Positions 33,573-48,300 of a DNA stretch of 64,000 nt are shown here, in pieces. The stretch spans positions 34,151,780 to 34,215,779 of the forward strand of contig NC_080041.1 of the NCBI RefSeq assembly GCF_012489685.1, given 5' to 3'. Numbering within the stretch: position 1 is the first letter of the stretch; each line of letters starts with the position of its first letter. The translations under genes and the position numbers were made by a program. The DNA is from Lotus japonicus. Lineage: Eukaryota > Streptophyta > Magnoliopsida > Fabales > Fabaceae. The notes under the pieces are model-generated. The model saw only the letters and a list, made by a program, of their open reading frames with translations. It made no database searches and was not told the DNA's origin.

Positions 33573-36500
33573 AGGATGATGATCCTTACCTCTGTGCCTA
33601 CCCAACGCATCTAGAATCACGATGATCGGTTGAGAATCGGACGAACGGGCGCGAGCTCTCTCCTCTCCTCTCCTTGAAGGAGGAAAAAGAAGAACGAGAA
33701 AGATTTCGAGGGTCTGAGCGTTTTGGTACTTTCATATGCTGATTTAAATTGAGTATTCGGCGACAAAATGTCGAAACTCATTTCGAGGTCCATTTAAACG
33801 CAGTCTGCTTCAAAAACTGCCGCGGAACTACTTCTTGCAATTGACATCGGATGAGAAAACTTCCTTCACGAGAAATATTTCTAACAGCGAAGGAATTGAG
33901 GCCCACACGGATGGAAACTTCGTTAGAAGCTCCGAATAGAATAACCTTTTGATAAAGGTCTCACTTAAAGTCCCTGCGGAGATAAAGGCTAACTTTATCG
34001 AGCTTCCAGAAAGTGAAACCTATCGTGCGTACAGTCTATAGTTTCGTATTGAAACACTCGTCATCAGAAAAATACCCAATGGGTCTTATTTTCTTTCCGC
34101 TGTCGAATTATAACTCAAACAGTGCTCAAGTAGCGGAAATAGTCTTTTTCGGACACTCTCAACATTAGTCAGATGCGAATACAGCTCGTGCTATCATTCA
34201 AATTGACTATAGTGTCATAATTAAATATATATTGAGTAGTCTATAAAGTTTCACGGAACAAAACATCAAACTTTAGTTCAGGTTCCTCTCACACTTACAC
34301 AACATCCTATGCGTGAGTCGAAATTTAATTAGTTACTCTAATTCTAAAAATATGGGTCTTACAATGATAGAGGTCATGGCGGAACATAGAAGGGACAAGC
34401 AAGGGGCCTTCTCAAGAGAAGCGGTTGCAGAGGTACTGCAGCTCAAGCGAATCTCTCTTTTGGTCCAAAACACTAGTTGAGATCGGATTGGGATCTTAGA
34501 TTCTACCGCGAAAGATCAGGATCTTGGACAGGTCCTATTCCAATGAAATCATATGTGAGATGAAGAATTACGCATTTCTAAAACTACAGTGACAGAAAAG
34601 TAATTCAGCCAATGTTTTTTTAAGTTTTTTATTTAAATATGCTATCATAAAATAAAATTAGAAATTCAACATTTTTTTAAAAAAATTGACTTTTAACTTT
34701 TATAGTAAAATCTACAAATATTAGATTTTTTTGTAACAAAAAAAAAAGTCTACAAATATTTGATATTTTTATATTCGAAATTTCCTATAAAAACAAAAAT
34801 TGAACTTTTTTTTGAAAGTCATAAAAACAAAAATCGAACTTCAACCGACGAGAATATTTTTTTTTTCTTTAATGATCAAATCTTAAAAATTAAATTTAAC
34901 TTAAGAAAATATATTTTTTTGGATTTCAACTTTCTATATCTAATATTGGAAATAAATTTTTTTGATAGAAGTATTGGAAATGATTAAAAATTAAGAGAAA
35001 ATTTAAATTAAGATTAAATATTTTTTCTATCATGTCCTGAGCCTATCTAGAATTAATGCATTTAGACTTTAGAGGATTGTGAGTTCTTTCATCTTTGTGT
35101 ATATTGTAATGAGTTTGAGGTACTTCTTGCACTTCCGATCAATCTGTTTTGACTCGTAAAATGATATACAGTTCGAGCACTTGGACCTGTAAATAAATAT
35201 ATTAAACAATGAATCATTGTTTGGTCAATTTGATTGTCTTTATTTTCTACTAAAACTCGTTATGAGTTGGGGCACTTTTTGTGTTTTCGATCAATCTGAT
35301 GGACTTAAAAAATTACAGTTAGAGCACAGCACTTTGAACGGTGAACTGATGTACTAGTTCAATGTTGACCGGCCCATCTGGTTTTTAGAACATTTATTCA
35401 AACAAAACTCACTGATATACGGATAATAAATCCTTACAAAATATTGAGTATCAAAACTGTAAAACAGTTAGTAGTTAGATACTTTGAGTGATTTACCCAA
35501 TCAAATAGTTAAAAAGAAAAGATATGCAATTTTTTCACAAAATAATATTTAAAAATTACAAAAACATTACTCGAATGACAGTTCAAGTAGTGGTAAGAAT
35601 TATGTGACATATGGATTAGTGGAGGATGTCTAGAGATCAATATCTAAAGAGTGCAATTTATCTTTAGGACGTAGAAAAAAAATTACAAAAATAAAGGCAC
35701 CTTTGACCCCTCACAAGTCGGGTAATTCCATCTCCCTCCCTCTGTCTATACCCAATATGAGATTTCCCATTATAGTAGTATTTATTTACAGAAAATAAAA
35801 TGGCCCATTAATAGATAATCGAATATTCCGTTCATTCCATTTCTGGGTCATTTTCAATTGCCAAAACCTTTTCAAGAAAAGCAAAAGCTAGTACTACCAA
35901 TTACACGTACGTTTTGTGTGTTTTTCGTTCTATGTCAAACTGGGTAAGGTACAAGAATTTTCCACTTTCCATACAAAGTGGTTGGTGGTGTTGAAGTAAA
36001 AAAGTGTTTGCTATATCAAAAAGATTCATGCTTAGAAAAAACCACATGAACCTCTTTTAAGGAGCAGCTTAAAGCACACAAGAGGTGCTTGAAGACTCAG
36101 AGTCGATCTGTGCAAAATATGGCCGTCATGCTCATCATGTGTCGCATGCGGATGGAAGATTATTGCACAATTAATTTGAAGAAAATAAAGATATAGAAGA
36201 ATAACATAAATAGCACAAATGTTAAATATAAAGTTCTATAATATAAAGTTCACAACACAAAAGAAGAACCGGAATAACACTTATCATCTATCGAAGATAA
36301 TCATATTTGAGCCAGAAACATCTAGATTATGGTCAGACTAACTCCCCGACCGATAACACTTGATGGGCTCAAGCAACCTAAAGTAAAATAAACTTGTGAA
36401 GGAACCCAAATAACAATGAAGGAAAACACTAGCAGTTGCAGATCTCGTTACATTGGAAAAACAGAAGAATAAGATTGTATTTATAGAGAGGTTGTTTGAA

Positions 36501-36780
36501 ACTAGGGCAATGCATTGGAGCCGCGGCCACACAACTTGCCAACTTGGTAGGGTAGGTTTACGGGCAGGGGTCAGTATGTTGGGGTGGCTGCCGGGCATCT
36601 CTGGTAAGCTGCCCGCAAAATAAATTAAAATGGCTAAAGTTTAATATTGTATTATATCTAGGCCAAAAAAATAATATCTAGGCCAAATTGTGTTGTGTGC
36701 TGTCATGTACTCATGTATCTTACTAATACGTGTTGTGCAAAAGAAATTCTGGTTGCGTATCTGTTAATTCAATTAGAAAA
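33573..36780. other. Non-coding DNA, no recognised gene
   Basis: 33573-34363 ends in another GGGTCTTACA and may be part of an older LTR of the same type as the solo LTR that is inserted next to it. 34364-36780 is strongly AT-rich with short spurious frames only. Confidence 0.45.
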
Positions 36781-38600
36781 TAATGTACATAAATAGCATT
36801 ACAAGATAACGATAATAATTAAATACTGTATATGGAAAAAATATTAAGAGAATTTATGGTAATTATTATGAGTTGATTCGATGAGTCAATGTTCTTCAAT
36901 TATTGAGATTTACTTTTAATGGTTTGACTAATTTTACTTGATTGAATCCTTCATTTTGGGTACATTCTTTATTCTTTCCACTTACTATACTAGCCCAAGG
37001 CAATATGGGTGAGAATAGGTCAGGTCATTCATAGGGCTTATGGCCTAACCTACCACCGGTTCAAATCAGACCAAGTCAAATTGGTAAATAGGCAAGATTT
37101 AGGCTTTTTGAAAAGCATATTTAGTTAAAAATGTCAAACTCAGGCTATTCAACAAGACTTGTAAGCCATATAGGCTAGCCTATATAAATAAATATGGTTA
37201 GTATTTTTTTGGACATTGTAAATATGATTAGTATAAATATATTTTACCATTGATGATGTCTATATATTAAAAATTTATCATAATATTTTGATATTATATA
37301 CTTATTGACATTTTTATATATTTAAGCAAATTGACTTATATATAATGATTCAAAGTTATAAGTCTATTTGGAAATAGATATATAACGTATTTAAATACTT
37401 AATATGAAGGGTGATTTTAAATTTGCTTTCTGATTCTAAGAAACCAACATAATCTCGTTTAGTTTCATTTCTACCTAGTAGCTTATAATATTATAAGTTT
37501 GATTGTTGAAAATTTTATTTTAGTATAATGTAACGCGTTAGCTTATAAGTTTGATAGCTTCTTTACAAATAAGTTTGTTATCAAATGTAAAACTCTTGTT
37601 GTGAAACAAACCTTTAAATAGGCTACCAAGCCAAATCAGGTTTTCGGGAAGGTCAAACCAGACTCGAAAAAAATCCTTTGACATGTCACATGCCAGACTT
37701 AGACTAAAATTTTTAAACAGGCTAACTAGGTCTATTTCCGCAAAACCTACCTGAGCCCACCCTATTCCCACCCCTACTAGGCACTGCCTCGTGCGATGCA
37801 CGGTGTAGTATATTGTATCATATTTTATAACATTAAACAAATTTATTTTCATTTACTTACCAAATCCGCTTTAACATCTAATCATATCTCCTCTCCTTTT
37901 TCCTTACCAAAAAAAAAATATTCTCACTTTTTTTCTTTGATATTCTTTTTCTTTTTCAAAAGGTCAATACAGGAGACTGGGCAATGCGTTTTTTTATTTA
38001 ATTTATAAAAATTGAGAATAAAACTTTCAATACGTATTTAGAAATGCAATTAAAATTAATCAAAAGATTGTTTCCAACAAATGATTTGATACATTATAAT
38101 TACAAAATAAATTAGAAAATAATGTACATAAATAGAATTTCAGGGTAACCTTAACAATTACATATATGAAAATAATATTACAAGAATTGTAATTATTATG
38201 ATTTGACTCCATGAGTTAATTCTCTGTAATTATTGAGATTTACTTTCAATGGTTTGACTAATTTTGCTTGATTGATCCTTCATTTTGGAATATTCTTTAT
38301 TCTTAACACTTACTAGGTATTTTATGGTTTGACTAATTTTGCTTGATTGGATCCTTCATTTTGGAATATTCTTTATTCTTAACACTTACTAGGTATTTTT
38401 TTTATAAGCGGCAAATATTAGTTGTTAGTAATGTTAGTAAATTAGTCTCTTCTTAGGGTTCGAACTCTGGACATTCACCCTTCATCTCACCCAACTCTTA
38501 TGTCTCATAACTCTTACCACTTGAACTAACCCTCGGGAACTTAATACTTACTAGGTACTAACATGTGCTACGCACGATTGCTTTTTTAATTTTAATTTTT
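36780..38600. repeat. Cluster of related repeats with Helitron-like 3' ends
   Basis: 36780-36985 and 38100-38330 are diverged copies of one sequence (GGTTTGACTAATTTT, ATCCTTCATTTTGG). Three sites read, on the minus strand, a short hairpin with GTGC or GCAC followed by CTAGT: about 37777-37802, 38553-38580 and a weaker one at 36990. They resemble the terminus of the 28087-33208 Helitron. A 75-bp tandem duplication lies at 38249-38399. Full element borders cannot be set. Confidence 0.5.
37005..37774. repeat. Repeat with imperfect inverted ends
   Basis: The left end reads GGGTGAGAATAGGTCAGG and the right end, in reverse complement, GGGGTGGGAATAGGGTGGG. The interior has further inverted words such as TAGGCTAGCC and AGGCTAACTAGG. 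No clean target duplication was found, so the class is open. Confidence 0.45.
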
Positions 38601-39329
38601 AAAATCAAAACTATAATGTATCATATCATATACTAATATTGAATAAATTTATTTGCATGTTTTAACCAAATTCAAGGACTTTAAAATTTAATCGTATCTT
38701 CTCATTTTTGCTTTGATATTCTTTATTGTAAAATGAGGAAAAAATGAAGTAATAAATCAATAAATTAATATATTTCATTTTCATTTTGTCTTCTATAAAA
38801 TAATAAAATATAATCTATTAACACTCTAAATGAGTACATAAATGAGATGAAAATATGCTGCAAACCTATGTGATACACAGGTTAGTTTGTTTATAAACCT
38901 AGGTGATACATTGGTCTATAAGTTAAAATATCGTTAACTATTTATAAACAAACCAACAAGATTATAAGCTAATAGATAGAGATGAAAATATGCTGCACGA
39001 CATAAATGAGCACATGGAAAAAAAATCAATTAAACCAAAAAATCAAAGAGACTAACAATGAATAACAGCTTACAGTTTGCTTTCCTAGTATATTTTACAT
39101 CTACAGAAGGCAGATATCTCAGAGCTGTTGCTCACTTACATCAAGTTACAGGACGCCTAATATACAGAGGCCTGGATCTCGGACTTGGACCTTATGATCC
39201 TTTATGTGCCCCAAAATTGGTAAGCTCGCACACTCCGATGCGATATTGATTAAGCTATACATACACATCACATCACTTCTACAAACCGAAGAATTGAAGC
39301 AAGACTGCAATAGATACAGCTACAGAATA
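38601..39329. other. Region 3' of the MORC gene
   Basis: AT-rich. The part next to 39329 is the presumed 3' UTR of the minus-strand gene; its end is not determined. No other gene is seen. Confidence 0.4.
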
Positions 39330-42300
39330 CTACTCCCCTGTCTGCAGTTCAGCCAAAAGCCGATTATACTCAAGTTGTGCTCCTTGTATTTCATTTCTAA
39401 GCTTCGTCACCTGTACAACCATAACCAATTCTCTTAAATAAGGAACCAAAAAAAAACAGGTTTTCATTCTCTGCAGTTACTGCAGAATATCTAGATTTAA
39501 CAACCTTCAACCAGACCCATAAAAGGTATCTAACTTTAGGGATATATTACTTAACCAAACAGTTCAATAATGAAGGTTCTTTTCCCCTTTTTTTTATCCC
39601 TTTCATAGGTTAGTCTTTCGAAGCTTAAATGCAGCATCTAGTACTCAAAATGGGGTCAGGAAAAGGAAATTAATTAACCATGCAATTACTACTTCGTACA
39701 GATTACCTTGAGTTTCAGTTCTTCCCCTGTCCTTTTAGATTCCAAACATCTGCAATGAACATAAAAGGACAAATGAAGTCTGTAACGGCCATTTGTAGTT
39801 CGAAATTGGGGATAAAAACTAAATTTTGTGGAAGTTGCCAAAATAAAAAAGAGAACAAAAAAAATTGCAAATAACCGTTTTGCCAGCAAAAGTATTCCAA
39901 CAATCAATAATTATCAAAGTGGCTGCAATTAGGGAAAACAAAAACTCACTGTGCACGCAGTTTCTTGTTTTCTTGCATCAAGTTTATAGTCTCTTCGTCG
40001 AACACCTGGTCTGCCGGAGTTGTATTGCTCTACATAAAATGCCAGTGAAGTTCACATTAAAATACTCTAAAGTGAGCCAAAATGGCAGCATATGAAGTCA
40101 AAAGAAATTGAGAAAATTATAGTATCAATAAATGGGTAGTTACTCCAGAATACTACTATCAAAACTAATTCTCTACGCCAAACAATATAGCAAAAGAAAA
40201 AAAAATGGAGCTAATGTGTATCAATAGTTAAAATGATTCAGAAGACGTTCTATATATATTTGAATGTATGAATTCTGTTACACTTGTATTTTAGTTTCTG
40301 TTACTGTAAGCAGCTATGCTTAGTATCTAAGAGCTTTAGTTAGTTGTTATAGTAACACAGCACCGATCAGTTACAATTAATTATGTTACTAATACAGCTG
40401 TACAGCTGTATATATGCATGTACTTGTATTCTAAATGAATTATCAATAATAATAGAGAGATCATTTCAGACTTCATTTGATCTAGATCTTGGACTCTATT
40501 AGAGTACATCACATACCGTGTAGTAGAAGCTACTATTAAGTAGCTGCTGACTGTGTATACAGTCAGCCTTAGAGTTAGTTTTGCTTAGCTGTCATGCTGA
40601 GTTGTCATAACTGCATTTGTTAGAGTTTGTTAAGATTGGTTAGCTTGATTGACAAGCTAGAGTGTTCACTATATAAACTGTATTCACTCTTGTATAATCA
40701 ACGGAGCGCTCCTCATAGGAAGAATCAACGCGCTCCTCATAGGAAGAATCAACGGAGCTGGAAGCATAATTTGCCTCAAAAGCCACCGGCGACGGCGTCG
40801 ACGGTGGAGGTTGCGTCGCTGGCGGTGGCGAAGCCTGCGTCAGTAGCGCCGATGGAGGATTCGCATTCACCGATGTATCTTTAATTGTCTTGGTGATGCC
40901 GTTTGGAGTTACGAATGCACCAGCTGTATTCATGGACTACATGAATAGGATCTTTCATCCATTCTTGGATCGCTTCGTTGTGGTGTTCATCGACGACATC
41001 TTGATCTACTCGAGGAATCGTGAAGAACACGAGGAACATCTACGTCAAGTATTGCAAGTTCTTCGGGAGAAGGTATTGTATGCTAACGCGGCAAAGTGTG
41101 AGTTTTGGCTAGAGGAAGTAAAGTTTCTAGGGCATGTCATCTCAAAGGAGGGCATTGCTGTGGATCCCAGTAAAGTGGAAGCTGTAACTGCTTGGGAGCG
41201 TCCTAAGACTGTGACGGATATTAGAAGTTTTATCGGTTTAGCGGGCTATTACCGACGATTCATTGAAGGCTTCGCTAAGATTGCAGGACCATTGACGAAA
41301 CTCAGTCGAAAGAATCAACCTTTTGCATGGACAGAGGATTGCATGCATAGTTTCCAGGATATGAAGAAGCGTTTGACGACCGCGCCAGTTCTGACATTAC
41401 CACAAGAGAAGGAACCCTACGAGGTTTACTGCGATGCTTCGTACCAAGGGTTGGGTTGTGTGCTGATGCAACACCGGAAGGCGGTGGCTTATTCATCAAG
41501 ACAATTAAAGATACATGAACGGAACTATCCTACGCATGATTTGGAGTTGGCGGCTGTTGTGTTTGCACTTAAGATCTGGAGGCACTATCTTTATGGGAGT
41601 ACCTTCACTGTTTTTAGTGATCACAAGAGTCTGAAGTACAGTTTATATAGTGAACACTCTAGCTTGTCAATCAAGCTAACCAATCTTAACAAACTCTAAC
41701 AAATGCAGTTATGACAACTCAGCATGACAGCTAAGCAAAACTAACTTTGACAGCTAGCATAACTAACTCTAAGGCTGACTGTATACACAGTCAGCAGCTA
41801 CTTAATAGTAGCTTCTACTACACGGTATTTGATGTACTCTAATAGACTCTTTCTCTCTTCTCTTTTCTTAGCTTCACACATATTCTAAACATGGTATCAG
41901 AGCCTATCCTAGACCCATTTATTAGGTCACCCATAAATGAGTCGCCCACAAATGTCCAGTCCAGCAAATGTCACGTTAGATATCCATTCCTGGGGGAGTG
42001 AGAGGAGGGGCACCGAGAGGCCCCAAATTGACTAGATCTCGTTTCAGCCTCCTAGGAATTTGAGTACTGTTTCTGTTACATTAGCTTATAATTCTATTCT
42101 TCATGCCAGAAGACTAAACATATTGAGTGTGTCATACTTTTTTTTCGGTAGAAGGTCTTAGCTAAGAAACTACAAGTTCTTCATCCAGCAGAGGATCAAA
42201 CAGCAGATATTCTTACTAAGCTTTCACCTACAGGGTTTCAGATCCTATGTAACAAAGCCAGGGTTTAGATAAATACTCTTTGCTTTGCCCACCTTTTGAT

Positions 42301-45300
42301 GGGGAGATATTAGAGTATATATTTGAATGTATTAATTCTGTTACACTTGCATTTTAGTTTCTGTTACTAATACAGCTGTATATACAATACATGTACTTGT
42401 ATTCTGAATGAATCATCAATAACCATAGAGACTCCCTCCTCTTCTCTCTCTCCCCCTCTTCCTCTCCCTCTCTTCTTTCTTTTCTTAGCTTCATGCATAA
42501 TCTAAACACATTGGTAGGAAAATATGCTCTGACATTATATGTAGACCAAAGAGAACAAAATTCAACATAATGACCAAGAAGCCAAATCAGACCTGTTTAT
42601 TCTGACTGAAACCTACACCTGGTATGTCTTCCCTTGAATGTTTTTTCATCTTCTGAAGGTCTATCATTTCATGTGACTTCCTCTTATTATGAGATCCTGA
42701 ACCACAATAAGGAAGTACAGGTTAGAAAAAAAATGGATACACTAGTGATAATCTTGTTTCTTACCAAAGGAGTTACCTGGCTCAAATCTGCTTTGCGGGT
42801 TTAATGAATGTTGTTTGGAATGCCAATATGCTATATTTGTATTGACAACAGGGGAGGAGCTTTTGTTCAATATGACGGGTTTTTCTATACCAGGCGGTTT
42901 CTGCAGTGACAAATGCGGTGAGTTAACTGAAGTTGGAAGCTTCTTCTTTTCCTGATACCCAATTAGTTTACAATGGTAGTCCCTGCAGAAAAATCAAAAT
43001 TTACATCTTAAATCATAAAGAGACTTTCATATATTAATCCTTACAATCTAAATTATGTTTGAAGAAATACATGCATTTGTCTTAGCATATGATAGGTAAC
43101 CACCCCTTAGCTACTTTAGTTAGTTGGTCAGTTAGGGAGATCGTATGGTTAGTTAGTGAATTGGTTAGAGATTAAAGAGAGTGAAGAGATATTAAAAATA
43201 AGAGGGTGTTGAGAGGGATTAGCAACTTTTGGTTCATTAGGGATTTAGGAGAGTGAGTGGCTGAGACTCCTGAAATACAACATTGTACTTTTCTGAAGTG
43301 AATAATAACAGCAGTTTTCCATCTTCTTCTTGGCTGATTCTATCAATTGGTATCAGAGCACCAATCCAGGTGCTGTGGAACCATGAATCTTGAAGAAATG
43401 GGAAAGGTGAAACCAAGTTACAAGCGGCAAAGCAAGGCGATTCCAACCTTTGAAGGAGTAGATGCTTACTGGTGGCTGATCAAGGTGGAGCACTATTTTC
43501 AGGCTCTGGAAGTATCAGAGAAGGAGAAGCTGTTGGGCTTGGTTGGCGATGAGGGAGTGCTCTCAATTGGTGGTACTGCTGGAAAAGGAACATCCCTAAC
43601 GCAAAATGGTGGGATTTTGTGAAAGCTTTGTTAAAAGTGATAGGAGAAGAAGTGAAAGAGAGAGAATTGAGATTAGAGAGAGAAAAATTCTGTTACAACT
43701 AACATAACCATCTCTAACTGCCTAATGGCCTTATTTATACTACTATGCTGCCAGCTGTTATGACAGCTGTTATAATTCTTACGTAACAGATGCACTCTAT
43801 ATGCTTCTAAGTGCATCAAAAAGAAATTCAAACAGAAATTGATCGTGATATACCAGTATGGGTTCACGCATATAAATGATAAAATATTTAATCCAGCACA
43901 TAGATGATGGATACGGCCTGATAAGATAGCGCCGTATAAGCTACTCGAAAATCGAAATTATTTAATCCACTATCTCAACCACCACCACCCTCCACAATGG
44001 TCATCGCCACTGCCACCGCCACTGCTGTCGCCATCGCCACTACCACCTCCACCGCCACCACCAACTCCACCGTCATCATCACGACCACCACCCACCACCA
44101 CCGCAACTATCGGCCTACAACACTGCTGCCACCACCACCACCACTATTGCCACCATCGCCCTACAACACAGACGCCACCACAACCAACTCCACCACCCAC
44201 CTTACAATCGCCTCCACCACCACCATCACCACTCTACCACCACCACTGCTCCCACAACCAACACCGTCCACCAAAATTATGGTTGTATCAATTTTAACGA
44301 TATGATAAGTTATACAGTGTATGACCAAACGTTGTATAGTATTAAGTTTTTATCAGGTCTTATCCTATCAGCCCTAATACTGCCAGGCTTTATACTATAT
44401 AAAACATATCAAACGAGCCCAAAGTGACTAGCTGCTATGGAGCAAGGGTATGATGCACTCATCGCTAACCATACATGGACTCTCGTTCCCCTTCCACCTG
44501 ACAAGAAATCTTTTGGTTGTATTAGAACTCAGAAGTTAGAACCACACACCACCACAAAACCTTAAGCTTACGGCAATAGGTTCGTCTGTCCTTATTTATC
44601 TATACACTCGTACACTAGCTAATCCTTGGGCCAAACTTGATTTCTTGGAGTTCCACAAAACAAACCTATGTCAACAGATCAAGTACAGAGGCTGAGTATC
44701 GAAGCTTGGCCAACACCACTGGCTCACAGAACTGAAGATTCCTTTCCTCAAACCATATGTTTATTGTGATAATATGAGTACACTGGCTCTTACACACAAT
44801 CCTATCCTGCATGCCCGGACTAAGCATTGGAATTAGATATTTTCTTTGTTAGAGTTCATGTTCCTTCCCTGGATCAGTATGCTGATATTCTTAGTAAGGC
44901 TTTGTCATCCTCCAGATTTGAGTTGTTAAGGGACGAAACTCAAGGTGGTTGATAGGTTCTCTCTAACACCTTGAGTTTGCAGGGGCATGTTAGAGTACAT
45001 AGTCAGTATTAGTAGCCCTTAGCTACTGTTGTTACAGCACTTGTGTTGCGGCACTATATGTACCAAGCTGTGAATCAGCAAGTTAGCTTTCAAAATATGT
45101 CCGACAAGATGCAAGAGTGGGGACAAGCAAGAATAAAGCAGGCATAAATGCTGTACCAGTATTCCCATGTCATTTCCTTCAATCGGGCTTCAAGCTTTTG
45201 AAACAGGGAAGTTCTCTCAAAATCTTGTTTATTATGAGTTGGCTCAACAAAGTCTGCTTGCAGGACACCTAATACAAGAATAACACGGTTAGAAACCCAT

Positions 45301-48300
45301 ACATTAGGTCCATTTTATCTGTTAACATCAAACAGAACTTGACATTATAAAGTAATGAGACACTTACCAACAACTCCTCTACCCCTACTGTCTATATAGC
45401 TTACAACCTGCCAAAATGGCTGGCACATTGAAAAGATAGCATTAGTATCAGAGAAGAGGAACCAAAAGACACACCACGAGGTGTATCGATGCCAAAGAAA
45501 CATAGAATGCAATATGAATGATTAATGATGTGATTCTGCGAATTTCTTGAAGAGCTTATTCAAAACAAAAAAAAAGTCAGAAGGCAACTACGACGAGGAG
45601 GAGAAAGAATCTTTAAAGGCTCTGTTTGAGTTGGATTTTGGAGGGGATGGAAGGGAAAGGGGAGGCTTATGAGAAGCCCTCCTCATAAGCCTCCTCTTGT
45701 TTGAGAGATTTTTAAAATACGGGGGAAGGGTTTGGGGAATTTCTGAAAACTCTCTAAGACCCTCCTTCAGTTATTTTGTTGAGTTCCCCCAAATTAGGTG
45801 TTTTTTTGGGGGAAATTTAAATTTCCACAATTACCCTCCCCCTCTCTTACTCTCGCCTCCCCTCCCCTAAAAACTCTCAAACAAGCCTAAGAGAACTAAA
45901 AACATACAAAATAGTGATTTCTCCAATTTGACAACCTTGTAATTTCTAATTCTGATAGTGGGAAGTTGCCATCTTTTTATTGTAATAAAATTCTTAGGAA
46001 AAGCTAAAATACAACACCTGTATCCAAATCTGTCTAAATAATACTAAAAATATTAGTATCATGCCAGTGTTCACAAGGAAAAAGAAATTCAATTAAGTGT
46101 GGGTTTGGGTATGCATTTGCACCAGGAAGATGTTCATTCCATCTCAAAGTTCAATTCTAAAAAAAGGGGGGTGTTTAACATTAACATGTAAGGCTTGTGA
46201 ATTTGTGGCATGACTTCTAATTTGGTCTACTTTTAGATGTATAACTCCAGTTGCAAGTTATCAAAATGAAGAAGTGAAACTTCTAGGTTAGAGAAATTAA
46301 GGAAAAAAATAAACCTAACAACAACATACGTAAGACTATTTATAGACATGTTACATTGACTATGCAACTAAGTCCATGTAAACTGAAATGCAGGAAATTG
46401 TTCAGATGGATTTTTTTTTTCAAAAAAGTCTTCAAATTATGCCTATTTACCAATACACACAGGGCATTAATTATGGTTACATCCAAGCAGGCAGAAAAAT
46501 TAGTTGGTAATAATAACCTGAAAACAGCAATTAACGTAACCCATTCACATTATGCAATTATAACATTAACTCCAAGCACCATGCCTAAAACAGCTCATAT
46601 CAGACTGCCTTACCCATCATTCAACATTGAGCAAGGAAAATGGCAATCATATGTATGTTTGATCCAATTCCCCACCCCACCCAGAAAAAGAAAAAACAAA
46701 ATGGAAGGAATCTACTTTACACGAGATATAAAATTTTACCAAGCCAAATATTTCTATTTACAATAGAATGGCCAATTAATTGATAATAATACATAAAAAA
46801 GTGGCCTCCAAGTAGGCATATTAAAACCATTTGGGTAAAAATTACCAGTATCAGCCGATTTTTGTGATATACGTTGAAACCATGGAAAGTGACATGAGGA
46901 GCTTCCTTAAGAAATCCAATTGTTGTTACAATTGTGGCCTGCACAATGAATCCAAATAATAATAATTATACAAGAAAGAAGAATGAAGCTAGCAGAAGAT
47001 AATTTTTCCTCTCAAATGATATATAATAAAAACATACGGAAGTTAGAAATAACCTCTATATTTCCACCAACTTGTGGTCTATATAATATATATTCAGGAT
47101 ATTTAAGATCATCAGCAATGTTATGTGGCTTCACAACTTTCCCTCGTAATGTAATGAAAATATCCGGTATCCGCAAGTACAATATTGACAAGTATACCTG
47201 TCCAATGTGAAAATATTAAACTCAAGAAAATTCAACCTTCTACACAGTTGCTTAAGCACAATTTTCTATATCAAACATACACGTAAAGAGAAACGAAACC
47301 GGTGAGCAATGTGTTGCTCATTTAGTTCCTTCCAGGCAGGAACTGTGTTAATCTTCTTGATATCGCCCAAACAACGAATATCCTGCATAAGAGAAGATTC
47401 CCTTCATAAGCAAGAAAGCACGATTGCAAAACAGTACAGGGCAAAGGAAAACCAATAAAATAAAAAGACCACCTCAGGATCTGTGTCAAAGTCTAGTTCC
47501 AAATTGCCATCATCATTGCACCATAAATTGTAGATAACAACTTTAGTACCATGAGATCCAATATCATTAAACTGCAAGAGTCATGAATATTTGGGGTGAG
47601 TCAAGAGGCTACTTTTGTTCTGAAAGTGGACACTACGAAAGTGAGAGACAAAAATTCATATGCAAACAACACTATTAAACCACTGAATGCAAAATTTCAA
47701 GATCAGTATCTCCACAAATAGATTTACACAAGACGATAAAGAATTATAATTTGCAATTCTACAGTCATAACATTGCAGTCCCAACTCCCAAGAAAAGCTT
47801 TATTTGAGAAGGAACCGGGAGAAAAGTTTTAGGGATAAAAAGGAAGAGAGAAGGAAAGAGGTTTCGAATCAAACTATATGTACATGATGTAAGCTGTATT
47901 GTGTACAATATGGTGTGGAAAAAAACAGTAGGCATGCTGATTTATTTTAAAAGAATCAGCCAACTGTCAGGGATTAAAGGGAACATGTAAAAACTAACTT
48001 GTTTTAGAAGTTCTGCTTCTGATGAATATGGGGACCACCGCACCATCAATGACAAATTAGACACAAAATGCTCTTTTCCATTTAAGATTTCCAAGGATTC
48101 AGTTGAGGTATTAAATTCATAATTCACCTGAAAATAACAAGATCAGTTAGTGGTACTGATTGAGACTACTATAATCTTCAGCGTAGAAAAGGTTATTATG
48201 AGATGGCGAATACAAAAAATACATTGAATCATCATCTAACATGTTCGTTCGTGGATTTGGGCTTGCAGCATGAACAAGCACAGCCCACACCGTTTTACAT

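Larger units (their letters stand above)
40250..42508 (+). mobile_element. Deleted Ty1/copia element in a MORC intron, with nested insertion
   Basis: Direct repeats starting near TTAGAGTATATATTTG or its variant (about 40250 and 42308) and ending TCTAAACA (41891 and 42508) are the LTRs. A tRNA-Met primer site TGGTATCAGAGC follows the left LTR at 41892-41903. The end of copia RNase H ([14 protein letters not shown] at about 42175) and a polypurine tract (GATGGGGAGA) precede the right LTR. Most of gag-pol is missing. The left LTR is split by the segment 40496-41845. Everything lies in the intron 40030-42592 of the MORC gene, opposite to its transcription. Confidence 0.72.

Noticed and set aside
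41892..43359. tRNA-Met-like sequences
   Set aside because: Only the 12-13-base primer-binding complement is present, next to LTR ends; no tRNA body follows.
46356..46766. 136-residue plus-strand frame
   Set aside because: It lies across an intron of the minus-strand MORC gene with no recognisable protein and low-complexity composition.
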